From: Pedobacter sp. PLR
GTDB lineage: Bacteria; Bacteroidota; Bacteroidia; Sphingobacteriales; Sphingobacteriaceae
Assembly: GCF_026239675.1 (NCBI RefSeq)
Contig: NZ_JAPIVQ010000009.1
Span: 1 to 64,000 of the forward strand
Direction of reading: 5' to 3'
DNA length: 64,000 bases
The first letter of the stretch is position 1. Each line of letters begins with the position of its first letter. A program made the position numbers and the translations under genes. Positions 10,601 through 18,226 of the stretch are shown piece by piece. Below the pieces are notes generated by a model, which saw nothing but the letters and a program-made list of their open reading frames with translations, ran no database searches and was not told the DNA's origin.

Positions 10601-11163
10601 CTTCGCTGTCAAGGGTGAATGTTTTAATCAAGAAAATGAATAGCATGATTAATGGATTTCTAGCGGCGTCAAGCTCAGAAAGTGGAAAAATCCTCTTAGA
10701 GCTGGAGACCTTTGGAATGAATGAATTAATTGATGAAGCTGTTCAGGAATCACTATTTATAAATTCGGCGACTGATATTATTTTCTTAAAAGGGCCGGAA
10801 ATACAAGTAACAGCGGACCGGGATAAGATTGGACAGGTACTTTCCAATTTCCTTAGTAATGCGATTAAATATTCAAACCCTAAAGAGGCAATCGAAGTGT
10901 CGTCAGTAGTAGCTAATGGTATGGTTCTGGTTTGTGTGAAGGATAAGGGGATAGGTGTCAAAAAACAAGATCTTGAAAAGCTGTTTGAACGGTATTACAG
11001 AGTGGAAAGTGAGCATAATAAAATAATTACCGGCTTTGGTTTAGGACTTCATTTATCTGCTGAGATTGTCAAAAGACATAGTGGGAAAGCATGGGCGGAA
11101 AGTGAAATTAATCAGGGTTCCTCATTTTTCTTTAACCTTCCACTGGAGACTGCTCAAAACTAA
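7618..11163 (+). CDS. CheB-CheR-PAS-histidine kinase fusion protein
   Basis: An 1181-residue fusion. Residues 1-190 are a CheB methylesterase domain with the triad Ser13 (GASAGG), His39 (QHLS) and Asp131 (GEDGSGG). No receiver domain precedes it. Residues about 205-465 form a CheR methyltransferase with the SAM loop VWVAGCATGEEVYSLAI. Then come a coiled coil rich in NEEMQS repeats (about 640-710), PAS-like segments (about 715-955), a HisKA domain with His965 in SHDLRSPLTS, and an HATPase domain with N and G boxes (SNFLSNAIKYS, DKGIGV, GFGLGLHL). There are no membrane helices. No chemotaxis receptor, CheA or CheY gene is nearby, so it is probably a signalling hub for another process. Such hybrids are known in Bacteroidota; partner and output are unknown. 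Confidence 0.9.
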   Translation: MIDPAYIIAIGASAGGLEEINTFFDHTPLDGVSYVVVQHLSASFKSRMVEVLAKHSKLIIEEATDGCLVECNQVYLIPHDKYMTISGGRLYLRDKAENKTAHLTIDTFFNSLAADCGSKAIGIVLSGLGEDGSGGIIAIKKAGGMVMARNPETSTFPGMPSKAIATGMVDFILEPAAMPGAIEDYVEQEGSLKLDNHNDEVSLKAILELIKQQSPLDFSDYKTSTILRRTKRRATYLDFNTLEKYLAFLKTSAAEIDALSKEFLISVTSFFRDKEAFEYIKNNVLPGILKRLGPKEELKIWVAGCATGEEVYSLAILISEQLTGDLEHVVVKIFATDIDSAALVTAGKGIYGRDTLKDVSTERLNKHFIKEGNQYRVKPGLRKMAIFAQHDLVKNPPYCNMHFISCRNLLIYMAPVLQKKIFAMLLFGLKMDGYLFLGSSENPMPIIQNLEIINKQYKLYKNIKSKRMASFDAFSMPDSVEVKNRPVYVRNEEEGIDQDPSLTELMHTNLAEEQGYLVVCVDENKDVVRSYGDTSKYLLPKHFTSNLEKLLPKKLAMVFNTLSISVLKTKEKASLNGIKIKQGTEIIKVNLTVSPLDLNRKSQKLLMVTFTTDKMFVATEQESKDFEENGFQDQYTINLELELKEVKEKLNSVYEQLDASNENMQSFNEEMISANEEMQSTNEEMQSVNEELDTINSEYQLKNKELLEINDDLNNYFRSNINGQLFINNDLLLMKFSPGTVKQINLLESDIGRPLSNITTNIKFETIIEDIKNVLRDGIIITKEIETNNGKWYQVMTMPYIRQSDQKNNGAIITFNDITQLKKTQLDLDISNKMLGMTIDSAELGTCSIHAKTMEFLPSIHFKEIFGIYSDEELTYQAVIDRIVEGYRERFINAINTSIMGGERCDLEFPLLVFKNNELRWVRLMGNLSYDNENNPAYFTGVLNDITVHKQDELRKNDFIAIVSHDLRSPLTSIQAYMQLITRKVEKAGDVAMKPSLSRVNVLIKKMNSMINGFLAASSSESGKILLELETFGMNELIDEAVQESLFINSATDIIFLKGPEIQVTADRDKIGQVLSNFLSNAIKYSNPKEAIEVSSVVANGMVLVCVKDKGIGVKKQDLEKLFERYYRVESEHNKIITGFGLGLHLSAEIVKRHSGKAWAESEINQGSSFFFNLPLETAQN

Positions 11164-11175
11164 ATTATTTTACGG

Positions 11176-11250
11176 ATCTAATCACCGGTACCTTTTTGGC
11201 TAGCCTGCAACTTCGGTAGTCTGGCCAAAAAGATACCGGTTTTCTGTTTT
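11176..11250. terminator. Hairpin repeat copy 2, between convergent genes
   Basis: ACCGGTACCTTTTTGGC and GGCCAAAAAGATACCGGT pair over about 17 positions with one C-A mismatch, around a loop of about 22 nt. It lies between the kinase fusion and the leftward yigZ-like gene and could terminate both. It is related to the element at 7341-7413. Confidence 0.55.
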
Positions 11251-11266
11251 AAGGGTCTTTTATGAC

Positions 11267-11881
11267 TTAAACTGTATGCAGATAGCTGAGTTTGACGCCA
11301 TCTATCTTTTCAATTTTCCCTAAGACCTGGTTAAGCTGCGCTTTTCTTACTTCAAATTTGATGCTGCAGGAATTGTCAAACTCCTGAGAAAGAATGTGAA
11401 GTTGTTCTTCTTTGAATAAACGCATTACATCATTCATGCTTAAATAATCGAAGGTAAGCTCATAAACATCGTTCACGGTTTTTTCTACGATCTCTGCGGC
11501 TTGTATGGCTTCAATCGCTGCCGACTTATAGGCATTGATCAAACCCGGGACACCTAGTAAGGTTCCTCCGAAATAGCGGACCACAACAATCAGGATATTG
11601 GTTAAATCAGTAGAAAGCAGGGTGTTTAAAATTGGACGGCCGGCAGTTCCTGAAGGTTCTCCATCGTCCTGGATTCTGAAAATGGAACGGTCAGGACTTA
11701 AACGTAAGGCCCAGCAAAAATGCCTGGCTTTTCCATGCGCTGAACGCAATTGGGCAAGTATAGGTTTTACTTCGTCTTCCGACCTGATGGGGTAAGCAAA
11801 TGCAATAAATTTACTGCCACGGTCTTTAAATAATCCTTCAGCAGGGGCAGTTATTGTTTTATAGGTATCGTCAAATAGCAT
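11267..11881 (-). CDS. YigZ/IMPACT family protein (UPF0029)
   Basis: This family is conserved from bacteria to eukaryotes; the eukaryotic member IMPACT influences translational control, but the bacterial role is not settled. The N-terminal UPF0029 domain is clear: DDTYKT, GSKFIAFAYP, AHGKARHFCWAL, DDGEPSGTAGRPIL and VRYFGGTLLGVPGLINAY. A small C-terminal ferredoxin-like domain (DUF1949) follows. I chose the ATG at 11881 because the protein then opens with the family-typical start MLFDDTYKTI. A longer frame from 11914 would overlap the upstream transporter gene by 44 nt instead of 11. It is probably co-transcribed with the EamA gene and ribD. Confidence 0.88.
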   Translation of the reverse strand: MLFDDTYKTITAPAEGLFKDRGSKFIAFAYPIRSEDEVKPILAQLRSAHGKARHFCWALRLSPDRSIFRIQDDGEPSGTAGRPILNTLLSTDLTNILIVVVRYFGGTLLGVPGLINAYKSAAIEAIQAAEIVEKTVNDVYELTFDYLSMNDVMRLFKEEQLHILSQEFDNSCSIKFEVRKAQLNQVLGKIEKIDGVKLSYLHTV

Positions 11882-12737
11882 GAAACTGTGATAAGGTAAT
11901 GAAGATGATTGCAATCAGAGCGAGTACAAGTCCTACGTAATTTAGCTTATTCAGCTTTTCTTTAAACAGGAGTATGCCTACAAGGCTGCCCAGAATAATC
12001 ACACCTATATTCATTGCAGCGAACACCGTAGATGGATTTTCTGCCATTGCACGATGCGCTTTCAGGTAAAAAAGGATGTTTCCAAAGTTGAAAAGACCAA
12101 GAACAGCTCCGCAAGCAAAGTTGATTAGTTCCAGCTTTTGCTTTTTAATAACCGCCAGATAGATGATCGCAAGGAGTGATAAGATAAAGGAAATGGCGAA
12201 AGTCAGGATTAAAGAACTGGTATAAGGAAGGTCTTTAATTTGTGCAACTTGCTTAAAGAGAATATCAATAAAGCCAAAACCGAAGAAAACCAGTAAAGGA
12301 TATATCCAGTTACCGCCGGATGCCGGGGTATTGGATTTGCGGTAGAGGGTGAAAATAATGGCAGTAAACCCAAAGCCTAATCCCAGAATTTTTAAGGTAT
12401 TAAACTGATCTCCAAACAGGAAATAAGCAGCGAGAATTGAAATAAACAAAGACAATCGCTGTGCGATATCTGTCCTGGCTATTCCAATATTTCTGACAGA
12501 AGCGCCAAGAAACCAAAAGACCAGGGGTAACAGGACGCCTAGTCCGAGGTAAACCGGTGATATTTTAGCAGTGGTTAACTCTGTGATGCCAGGTTTGAAA
12601 AAGAAGAAACTCAGCGCAATCGCAAACAGGTAGTTCCAGGTGATGGCTTGTAAAACATTGATTTTATACCTGCGTGCCAGTTTTAGAAGGACGGCAACGG
12701 TAACACTGCAAAAAATGCTGATGATTAAATAGATCAT
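11871..12737 (-). CDS. EamA/DMT-superfamily transporter
   Basis: A 288-residue inner-membrane protein with about ten hydrophobic helices arranged as two repeats of five, the build of the drug/metabolite transporter superfamily. The C-terminal half ends with the usual LGSLVGILLFKEKLNKLNYVG pattern (position about 250-272). The substrate cannot be predicted. Its start codon overlaps the stop of ribD in an ATGA arrangement (12734-12737), so translation is likely coupled. The neighbouring riboflavin gene raises, but does not prove, a link to a flavin-related metabolite. Confidence 0.88.
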   Translation of the reverse strand: MIYLIISIFCSVTVAVLLKLARRYKINVLQAITWNYLFAIALSFFFFKPGITELTTAKISPVYLGLGVLLPLVFWFLGASVRNIGIARTDIAQRLSLFISILAAYFLFGDQFNTLKILGLGFGFTAIIFTLYRKSNTPASGGNWIYPLLVFFGFGFIDILFKQVAQIKDLPYTSSLILTFAISFILSLLAIIYLAVIKKQKLELINFACGAVLGLFNFGNILFYLKAHRAMAENPSTVFAAMNIGVIILGSLVGILLFKEKLNKLNYVGLVLALIAIIFITLSQFHAI

Positions 12738-13792
12738 GCTTCGCGGTTATTTTGATAAATATACAGTTGATCATTGCCTATTTGATGCTGAGCGGTAATG
12801 GTTTTACTGATTTTCGGTGCCGGGATTCCATCCGACCAGGCGTTTTTTGCGGTAAATACCCGGGCTTCATCCCATAATCCGGCCTCAATAAACAAGTTGA
12901 GCAGTTGAGCTCCGCCGTCTATGATCACTGATTGTATGTCCATTAAGTACAGTTGAAAAGCGATCTTTTGAGGAAGGTAAAAAGACATATCTTCCATTTG
13001 AATGAAGTGTATGTTTCCGGCTACATCAGTTTTTACTTCATTAAATATAATGGTTTTAGCAGCGTCGTTGTAAATGTGATGGGTATTTGGGACTTCCAGG
13101 TTACGATCAATCACGATACGGATTGGATTTTTCCCTGGCCATTCACGGGCGTTCAGCTGTGGATTGTCGACCATTGCAGTTCTTTTACCTACAATAACGG
13201 CGTCTTCTTCAGTTCTCCATTTATGTACCAGACGTTTGGCCAGAGGACCGCTGATCCATTTTTGTTCATCATCGACTGGTGCAAAATAGCCATTGGCGGT
13301 GCTGGCCCATTTTAAGATGATATAGGGTCTTTGCTGACGAATCCTTGTGAAAAACCTGCGGTTTAAATAGGCACACTCTTCGTCAAGGACACCGGAGGTT
13401 ACTGATATCCCTGCATTTTTCAATTTAGTAATGCCCTTACCATCTACTGCATCGAATGGGTCTTTGTTGCCAATTACGACTCTTTTAACCTGATGTCTGA
13501 TTAGCAGATCCGCACATGGTGGTGTTTTTCCAAAATGAGCGCATGGTTCCAGACTCACATAGGCAGTTGCTTTTTTGAGTAACAATGCTGCTTCTGTTTC
13601 CCCATATTTGGCAAATACTGCTTTTATGGCGTTTACTTCGGCATGTGCTTCACCGATTTTCTCATGGTATCCTTCTCCAATAATGATTCCGTCAGTTACG
13701 ATCACACAACCCACCATTGGATTTGGACTAACGTTTCCGGAGCCAAGAATAGCGAGCTCCAAACATCTTTTAATATATAATTCGTCGGCCAT
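12734..13792 (-). CDS. ribD: Bifunctional riboflavin biosynthesis deaminase/reductase RibD
   Basis: RibD carries out two steps of riboflavin synthesis, deaminating then reducing the pyrimidine intermediate. The N-terminal deaminase domain (about 1-145) has the zinc site His50-Ala-Glu52 and Cys84/Cys93 in EPCAHFGKTPPC. The C-terminal domain (about 150-350) is the NADPH-dependent reductase, with WISGPLAKRLVHKWR and VIIDGGAQLLNLFIEAGLWDE. At 352 residues it has the usual length. It heads a leftward run with the EamA and yigZ-like genes. A TACTTTTG box on the reverse strand ends 5 nt before the ATG, suggesting a nearly leaderless mRNA. Other rib genes are not in this window. Confidence 0.95.
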   Translation of the reverse strand: MADELYIKRCLELAILGSGNVSPNPMVGCVIVTDGIIIGEGYHEKIGEAHAEVNAIKAVFAKYGETEAALLLKKATAYVSLEPCAHFGKTPPCADLLIRHQVKRVVIGNKDPFDAVDGKGITKLKNAGISVTSGVLDEECAYLNRRFFTRIRQQRPYIILKWASTANGYFAPVDDEQKWISGPLAKRLVHKWRTEEDAVIVGKRTAMVDNPQLNAREWPGKNPIRIVIDRNLEVPNTHHIYNDAAKTIIFNEVKTDVAGNIHFIQMEDMSFYLPQKIAFQLYLMDIQSVIIDGGAQLLNLFIEAGLWDEARVFTAKNAWSDGIPAPKISKTITAQHQIGNDQLYIYQNNREA

Positions 13793-13797
13793 TGAGG

Positions 13798-13805
13798 CAA
13801 AAGTA
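13798..13805 (-). promoter_or_regulatory. Candidate -7 box of ribD
   Basis: The reverse strand reads TACTTTTG, matching TAnnTTTG, with only 5 nt to the ribD start codon at 13792. No clear -33 TTTG was found at the expected distance. Confidence 0.4.
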
Positions 13806-13826
13806 AGGTATATTGTTCGATTTACT

Positions 13827-13834
13827 TACTTTTG
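13827..13834 (+). promoter_or_regulatory. Candidate -7 box of prmC
   Basis: TACTTTTG lies 6 nt before the ATG at 13841 and is the same 8-mer as the divergent ribD box. It also argues against starting prmC at the TTG at 13832, which would fall inside the box. Confidence 0.42.
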
Positions 13835-13840
13835 CAAGGC

Positions 13841-14680
13841 ATGAATTTAAGCCAGTTATTAGCGCATTTTAAGACAGAATTAAAAGATGTTTATGAGGAA
13901 GAGGAAGTTAAGTCAATTTTCTCCGTTACTGTAGAACATCTGCTTAAGCTCAACAGGAGCAGTTTGATGATGAATTGGGACAAAGAACTCAACTCAGAAG
14001 AGGAAGCTCAGTTTATTTCGGTTGCAACCGGGTTAAAAACGCATAAACCTATCCAATACTTATTGGGGGAAGCTTATTTTTACGGATCGTTTTTTAAAGT
14101 GAATGAGGCAGTGTTGATTCCAAGACCGGAAACAGAAGAACTTGTGGATTGGATTTTAGAAGAGAATCTGGCAAATAAAGCGGTTATTGACTTTGGAACG
14201 GGGAGTGGTTGTATCGCCATCGGCTTAAAAAAATACGGTAAAGCAGCAGCAGTTACTGCAGTCGACATTTCTGAGGCGGCATTAGCTTTGGCTTCGGAAA
14301 ATGCTTTAAGGCTCGATTCCGCAATTAATTTTATTCATGCTGATATCTTGAATCTGGATATTGAGGGTCAATTTGACATCATTGTGAGTAATCCGCCCTA
14401 TATTACCGGGACGGAAATGGCCGAAATGCATCAAAATGTTTTGGCACATGAGCCTCATCTGGCGCTATTTGTTCCGGACGAAAGACCCTTGTTATTTTAT
14501 GAAGCGATCGCTGACTTTGCAATCGGACATTTGAAGGAAAACGGAAAGTTGTTTTTTGAGATCAATGAGTATTTATCAGAAGAAACGATTCAGATGTTAA
14601 AAGATAAAGGGTTTACAAATACCGTTTTAAGGAAGGATATGCAAGGAAAACCGAGAATGATTCTTGCGACAAGGGATTAG
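13841..14680 (+). CDS. prmC: Peptide chain release factor N5-glutamine methyltransferase PrmC (HemK)
   Basis: PrmC methylates the Gln of the GGQ motif in release factors RF1 and RF2 using SAM. The product has an N-terminal helical bundle (about 1-80) and a Rossmann methyltransferase domain with the SAM loop VIDFGTGSGCIAIGL and the catalytic NPPY in SNPPYI. I start at ATG 13841 (279 residues), because an in-frame TTG at 13832 lies within a likely promoter box. The gene is divergent from ribD and converges on xerD. Confidence 0.94.
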   Translation: MNLSQLLAHFKTELKDVYEEEEVKSIFSVTVEHLLKLNRSSLMMNWDKELNSEEEAQFISVATGLKTHKPIQYLLGEAYFYGSFFKVNEAVLIPRPETEELVDWILEENLANKAVIDFGTGSGCIAIGLKKYGKAAAVTAVDISEAALALASENALRLDSAINFIHADILNLDIEGQFDIIVSNPPYITGTEMAEMHQNVLAHEPHLALFVPDERPLLFYEAIADFAIGHLKENGKLFFEINEYLSEETIQMLKDKGFTNTVLRKDMQGKPRMILATRD

Positions 14681-14776
14681 ATGAGTGTTTAGATCTGAAA
14701 TCTTCATTCTATGCGAAAGGACTACTTTGGTTTGTGGAAAACAAGCTGATTTTATTTTCAGGGAACAGAACTGTTT

Positions 14777-15676
14777 TTAACTTCTGGGATGAAATCCGTT
14801 AATAATGCCTTTCAGGTAATCCCTGTCCAGGTGTGTATAAATTTCGGTGGTAGTAATACTCGAATGTCCCAACATTTCCTGTACAGCACGCAAGTCTGCA
14901 CCACCTTCGATCAAATGGGTAGCAAAGGAATGTCGAAAGGTATGTGGACTAATGCTTTTCTTTAATCCGGATGCTAACGCGAGGTCTTTGATGATGGTAA
15001 ACACGGATATCCTTGACAAGCCCGTGCCTCTGCGGTTTAAAAATATATAATCTTCATAGCCCTTTTTAATGGGAACATGAACGCGGCTTTGTTCCAGGTA
15101 TATCCTAATATATTTTAATGCCGTTGCTCCAATAGGAACAATCCGCTCTTTATTTCCCTTGCCCAGGATTTTGATAAACTCACTATCAACGAAAATGTTG
15201 GAGATTTTAATGTTGGTCAATTCTGAAACCCGCAACCCGCAACCATACAACAGCTCAATAATGGCCTTGTTTCTCATGCCTTCCGGTTTTGAGGCATCGA
15301 TAGCTTCCAATAGCCCGTTGATCTCTTCGATGTTTAGAACATCCGGTAACTTCCGACCTAATCTCGGACTTTCCAGCAAAGCTGAAGGATCTTCGGCAAT
15401 AATTTGCTCCAGCATCAGGAAGCTGAAAAATGATTTTAGTCCGGAGATGACCCTGGCCTGTGTAGCAGGTAGCATTCCCAGTTCGTTGATCCAGGTGATG
15501 AATTTTTTTAAATCAGCACTGCTGATTTCTTTTACAGAAGGAGCTTTGTCAATGGATTCAAAATATTGGAATAGTTTCTGAACATCATTAATATAAGCCG
15601 CAATGGAGTTTCCGGAAAGCGAACGCTCCAGTTTCAAATAGGCTTTAAAAGAGGGTATATAAGGGTTATTAATCAC
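14777..15676 (-). CDS. xerD: Site-specific tyrosine recombinase XerD
   Basis: A 299-residue tyrosine recombinase with an N-terminal SAM-like DNA-binding domain (about 5-90) and a catalytic domain (about 110-295). The catalytic set is visible: Arg149 (YGCGLRVSEL), Lys173, His245 and Arg248 (HTFRHSFATHLIEGGADLR), His271 (LGHSSI) and Tyr280. Length and motifs fit XerD, which resolves chromosome dimers at dif together with XerC, rather than a mobile-element integrase. The neighbours are housekeeping genes and no att sites or phage genes are near. It is divergent from aroQ across a 44-nt gap. Confidence 0.92.
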   Translation of the reverse strand: MINNPYIPSFKAYLKLERSLSGNSIAAYINDVQKLFQYFESIDKAPSVKEISSADLKKFITWINELGMLPATQARVISGLKSFFSFLMLEQIIAEDPSALLESPRLGRKLPDVLNIEEINGLLEAIDASKPEGMRNKAIIELLYGCGLRVSELTNIKISNIFVDSEFIKILGKGNKERIVPIGATALKYIRIYLEQSRVHVPIKKGYEDYIFLNRRGTGLSRISVFTIIKDLALASGLKKSISPHTFRHSFATHLIEGGADLRAVQEMLGHSSITTTEIYTHLDRDYLKGIINGFHPRS

Positions 15677-15707
15677 ACAAAAATTTTCTACTGTAAGTTT
15701 TTAGCTT

Positions 15708-15715
15708 TAAGTTTG
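15708..15715 (+). promoter_or_regulatory. Candidate -7 box of aroQ
   Basis: TAAGTTTG matches TAnnTTTG and lies 5 nt before the aroQ ATG at 15721, implying an almost leaderless mRNA. A TTTT stretch at 15684-15687 sits at the -33 distance but is not a full match. Confidence 0.45.
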
Positions 15716-15720
15716 AGCTA

Positions 15721-16140
15721 ATGAAGATACAAATTATTAACGGCCCAAATTTAAACCTTTTAGGCGTTCGCGAACCAGGAATCTATGGAAATTTAGGTTT
15801 TGATGAATATATTGCACAATTGAGAACGATGTACAGCATCCTTCAAATCGATTACTATCAGAGTAATGTGGAGGGAGAACTGATTAATAAGTTACATGAA
15901 GTTGGTTTCGAATATGATGGTATTGTGATCAATGCAGGAGGGTATACCCATACTTCTGTGGCCCTGGCAGATGCGATTGCTGCAATTAACACTCCTGTAA
16001 TAGAGGTTCATGTGTCTAATATCTACGCAAGAGAAGAATACAGGCATGTATCCTTAACCGGAAAAAATTGTAAAGGTGTATTGACAGGGTTTGGTCTGGA
16101 TGGTTACCGCTTAGCCATTGAAAGTCTTTTAAAAAGCTAA
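15721..16140 (+). CDS. aroQ: Type II 3-dehydroquinate dehydratase AroQ
   Basis: AroQ dehydrates 3-dehydroquinate to 3-dehydroshikimate in the shikimate pathway to aromatic amino acids. The 139-residue length is typical of the type II dodecameric enzyme. The N-terminal signature INGPNLNLLGVREPGIYG carries Arg17 and the catalytic Tyr22 on the flexible loop. NAGGYTHTSVALADAI and EVHVSNIYAREEYRH supply substrate-binding Asn, His and Arg. The M28 peptidase gene starts 8 nt downstream, so the two may share an mRNA without a metabolic link. Confidence 0.96.
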   Translation: MKIQIINGPNLNLLGVREPGIYGNLGFDEYIAQLRTMYSILQIDYYQSNVEGELINKLHEVGFEYDGIVINAGGYTHTSVALADAIAAINTPVIEVHVSNIYAREEYRHVSLTGKNCKGVLTGFGLDGYRLAIESLLKS

Positions 16141-16148
16141 ACACCATT

Positions 16149-17108
16149 ATGAAAAAGATTCTTCTATCTGCGGTATGCCTGGCAATCAGCGCATCTGCAT
16201 TCGCGCAGGCGGACATTACTGAAAAAGAAATTAAGGAACACATCTGGACATTGGCAGCTCCGCAAATGAAAGGACGTTTTCCTGGAACCACAGAAAACAA
16301 AAAAGTTGTCAGTTATTTGGTAAAGCAGTTCAAGAAATCAGGAATTGGAGCATATAACGGAAGTTATATTCAAGAGTTTACCGCAAAGATGAGGGTAAAA
16401 AAAGGGGTACAGGATACGCCTTATGTGAAAACCCAGAATGTTATCGGTTATATTGAAGGCTCAGATCCTGTTTTAAAACACGAGTTTATTGTGATTGGTG
16501 CACATTATGACCATCTGGGAACAGGAGGGGCATCCTCGAAAAAACCAGACACTGTAGCCATCCATTTAGGTGCAGACGACAATGCCAGTGGTACTGCTGC
16601 GCTTTTGGAAATTGCAGAAAAGCTGGCCGCAAATAAAGCCTCATTGAAACGTAGCATCATGGTGATTGCTTTTGGTGCAGAAGAACAAGGTTTATTAGGC
16701 TCTAAGTATTTTACAGAACACCCTTTAGTACCTTTATCTCAGATTAAACTGATGATTAATATGGACATGGTGGGTAGGATGAATGCGGAAAAGCATTTGT
16801 ACATGGGTGGTGCTGCCACTTTTGATGGCGGCGTGGAACTCATGACCAGTCTGGGACCAGAAATTGGCATCCATCCTTTGGTAAATCATTACGATGTTGG
16901 TGGTTCTGACCATGTATCGTTCTACAAGAAAAACCTGCCGGTATTAGGCTTTCATACTGGCGGTCATCCGCAATACCATACACCAGAAGACGACAGAAGG
17001 CTGATTAATGTACCTGGAGAAAAACTGGTATGTGATTATATCTATAAAGCATTAACCGCTGTTACGAATAGACCGGGGCCGATTATTTTTGTCCCTGAAA
17101 AGAAGTAA
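16149..17108 (+). CDS. Secreted M28-family metallopeptidase
   Basis: A 319-residue protein with a signal peptide (about 1-20, cleavage near AFAQA), so it acts in the periplasm or outside. The M28 zinc-peptidase fold is clear. Metal ligands lie in IGAHYDHLG (His), LGADDNASGTAALLEIA (bridging Asp), FGAEEQGLLGS (catalytic Glu pair), INMDMVGRM (Asp) and HPQYHTPEDD (His). This family holds aminopeptidases and related zinc exopeptidases; the substrate preference cannot be told. It follows aroQ by 8 nt, suggesting co-transcription. Confidence 0.92.
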   Translation: MKKILLSAVCLAISASAFAQADITEKEIKEHIWTLAAPQMKGRFPGTTENKKVVSYLVKQFKKSGIGAYNGSYIQEFTAKMRVKKGVQDTPYVKTQNVIGYIEGSDPVLKHEFIVIGAHYDHLGTGGASSKKPDTVAIHLGADDNASGTAALLEIAEKLAANKASLKRSIMVIAFGAEEQGLLGSKYFTEHPLVPLSQIKLMINMDMVGRMNAEKHLYMGGAATFDGGVELMTSLGPEIGIHPLVNHYDVGGSDHVSFYKKNLPVLGFHTGGHPQYHTPEDDRRLINVPGEKLVCDYIYKALTAVTNRPGPIIFVPEKK

Positions 17109-17124
17109 TTAGTTCATAAACAAG

Positions 17125-17189
17125 AATTCCCTTACTGATCAATTGACAACTTGTTTGCATTGAAGGTAAGGGAATTCGCAGTTAACTGC
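17125..17189. repeat. Perfect 12-bp inverted repeat abutting a 12-bp palindrome
   Basis: GAATTCCCTTAC (17125-17136) and GTAAGGGAATTC (17166-17177) pair perfectly around a 29-nt loop. GCAGTTAACTGC at 17178-17189, itself a perfect palindrome, follows without a gap. The element lies between the ends of two convergent genes, so a bidirectional terminator is likely, although no strong T run follows. Confidence 0.6.
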
Positions 17190-17206
17190 TATTGAGTTTG
17201 TTTAGC

Positions 17207-18226
17207 TTAAATACCTAAGCCGCTAAAAAATCTGATTTTCCTGATAAAGTAAGCATAAACAATACTGGAAGAATAATGTCCGGTGTGTTCATGGTAAGCA
17301 ATCTGTTTTTTCGTTCTTTTCTTGCCGTTGACAAATATGTATTTGAAGAAATGAACATGAGCTTTGCTGACAGACATTGCAAAATCTGTTTTTCCTTGTA
17401 CTAAGAAGTGAATCAACGCGACAAAATCTATGAAAAAACGGATAAAAATCCTGAAATATGCATCTGCAAGCGGCAGGTTTTTCTGCATGATGATCAGGTT
17501 ATTTCTAAAATTTAAATAGGTTTTATAAGGGTTATTGGCGTCCAGTGTTCCGCCACCAACGTGGTAAACTTCAGCATCCGGACAGTACATGATTTTATAG
17601 CCAAGGTTCTTTAAACGCCAGCAAAGGTCAATTTCTTCCATATGTGCAAAGAAATCGGGATCTAATCCACCAGATTCTTTCCAGCATTTACTTTTAATGA
17701 ATAAGGCTGCACCACTTGCCCAAAAAATCTCTCTGGCATCATTGTACTGGCCATGATCATCTTCTACCGTATCAAACAAACGCCCTCTACAGAATGGGAA
17801 GCAATGTAAGTCCAGGTACCCGCCGGCAGCACCTGCATATTCAAATTTAGTCTTGTCTTTTTGCCAGATAATCTTTGGTTGTGCAGCCGCGATTTTATCG
17901 TCCTTTTCCATGAGGTCAATCACCGGCTGAATCCAGTTTTCAGGCACCTCAACATCAGAATTCAGCAATACATAATATTCTGCATCTACTTGTTCCAGTA
18001 TTTTGCGGTAACCTTCAGCAAAGCCGTAATTCTTATCGTTTTCAATTAAGCGGATCTCCGGATAATTTTTACGCACAAATTCGACAGAGCCGTCTGTAGA
18101 GGCATTGTCGCCCACTATAAGTTGCAAATTAGGGTAGACCGATCGTACTACACCCGGTAAAAAGTTCTCCAGAAGTGTTTTTCCGTTCCAATTTAAAATT
18201 ACTACTGCTACACTTGCTGCTGTCAT
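17207..18226 (-). CDS. Family 2 glycosyltransferase
   Basis: A 339-residue GT-A glycosyltransferase that probably adds a sugar to a cell-envelope glycan. The N-terminal part has VAVVILNWNGKTLLENFLP and the nucleotide-sugar site NASTDGSVEF. A DSD-like metal motif appears as LNSDVEVPENW, and FAHMEEIDLCWRLKNLGYK gives the acceptor-side ED motif. I start at the ATG at 18226, which overlaps the upstream acyltransferase stop as ATGA. A longer frame from 18268 would overlap by 46 nt. Tight coupling with an LpxL-like acyltransferase points to lipid or lipopolysaccharide assembly, but the sugar and acceptor are unknown. Confidence 0.9.
   Translation of the reverse strand: MTAASVAVVILNWNGKTLLENFLPGVVRSVYPNLQLIVGDNASTDGSVEFVRKNYPEIRLIENDKNYGFAEGYRKILEQVDAEYYVLLNSDVEVPENWIQPVIDLMEKDDKIAAAQPKIIWQKDKTKFEYAGAAGGYLDLHCFPFCRGRLFDTVEDDHGQYNDAREIFWASGAALFIKSKCWKESGGLDPDFFAHMEEIDLCWRLKNLGYKIMYCPDAEVYHVGGGTLDANNPYKTYLNFRNNLIIMQKNLPLADAYFRIFIRFFIDFVALIHFLVQGKTDFAMSVSKAHVHFFKYIFVNGKKRTKKQIAYHEHTGHYSSSIVYAYFIRKIRFFSGLGI

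Noticed and set aside
14777..15676. Integrase of a mobile element
   Set aside because: Length, motifs and housekeeping neighbours fit chromosomal XerD; no attachment repeats or phage genes are near.
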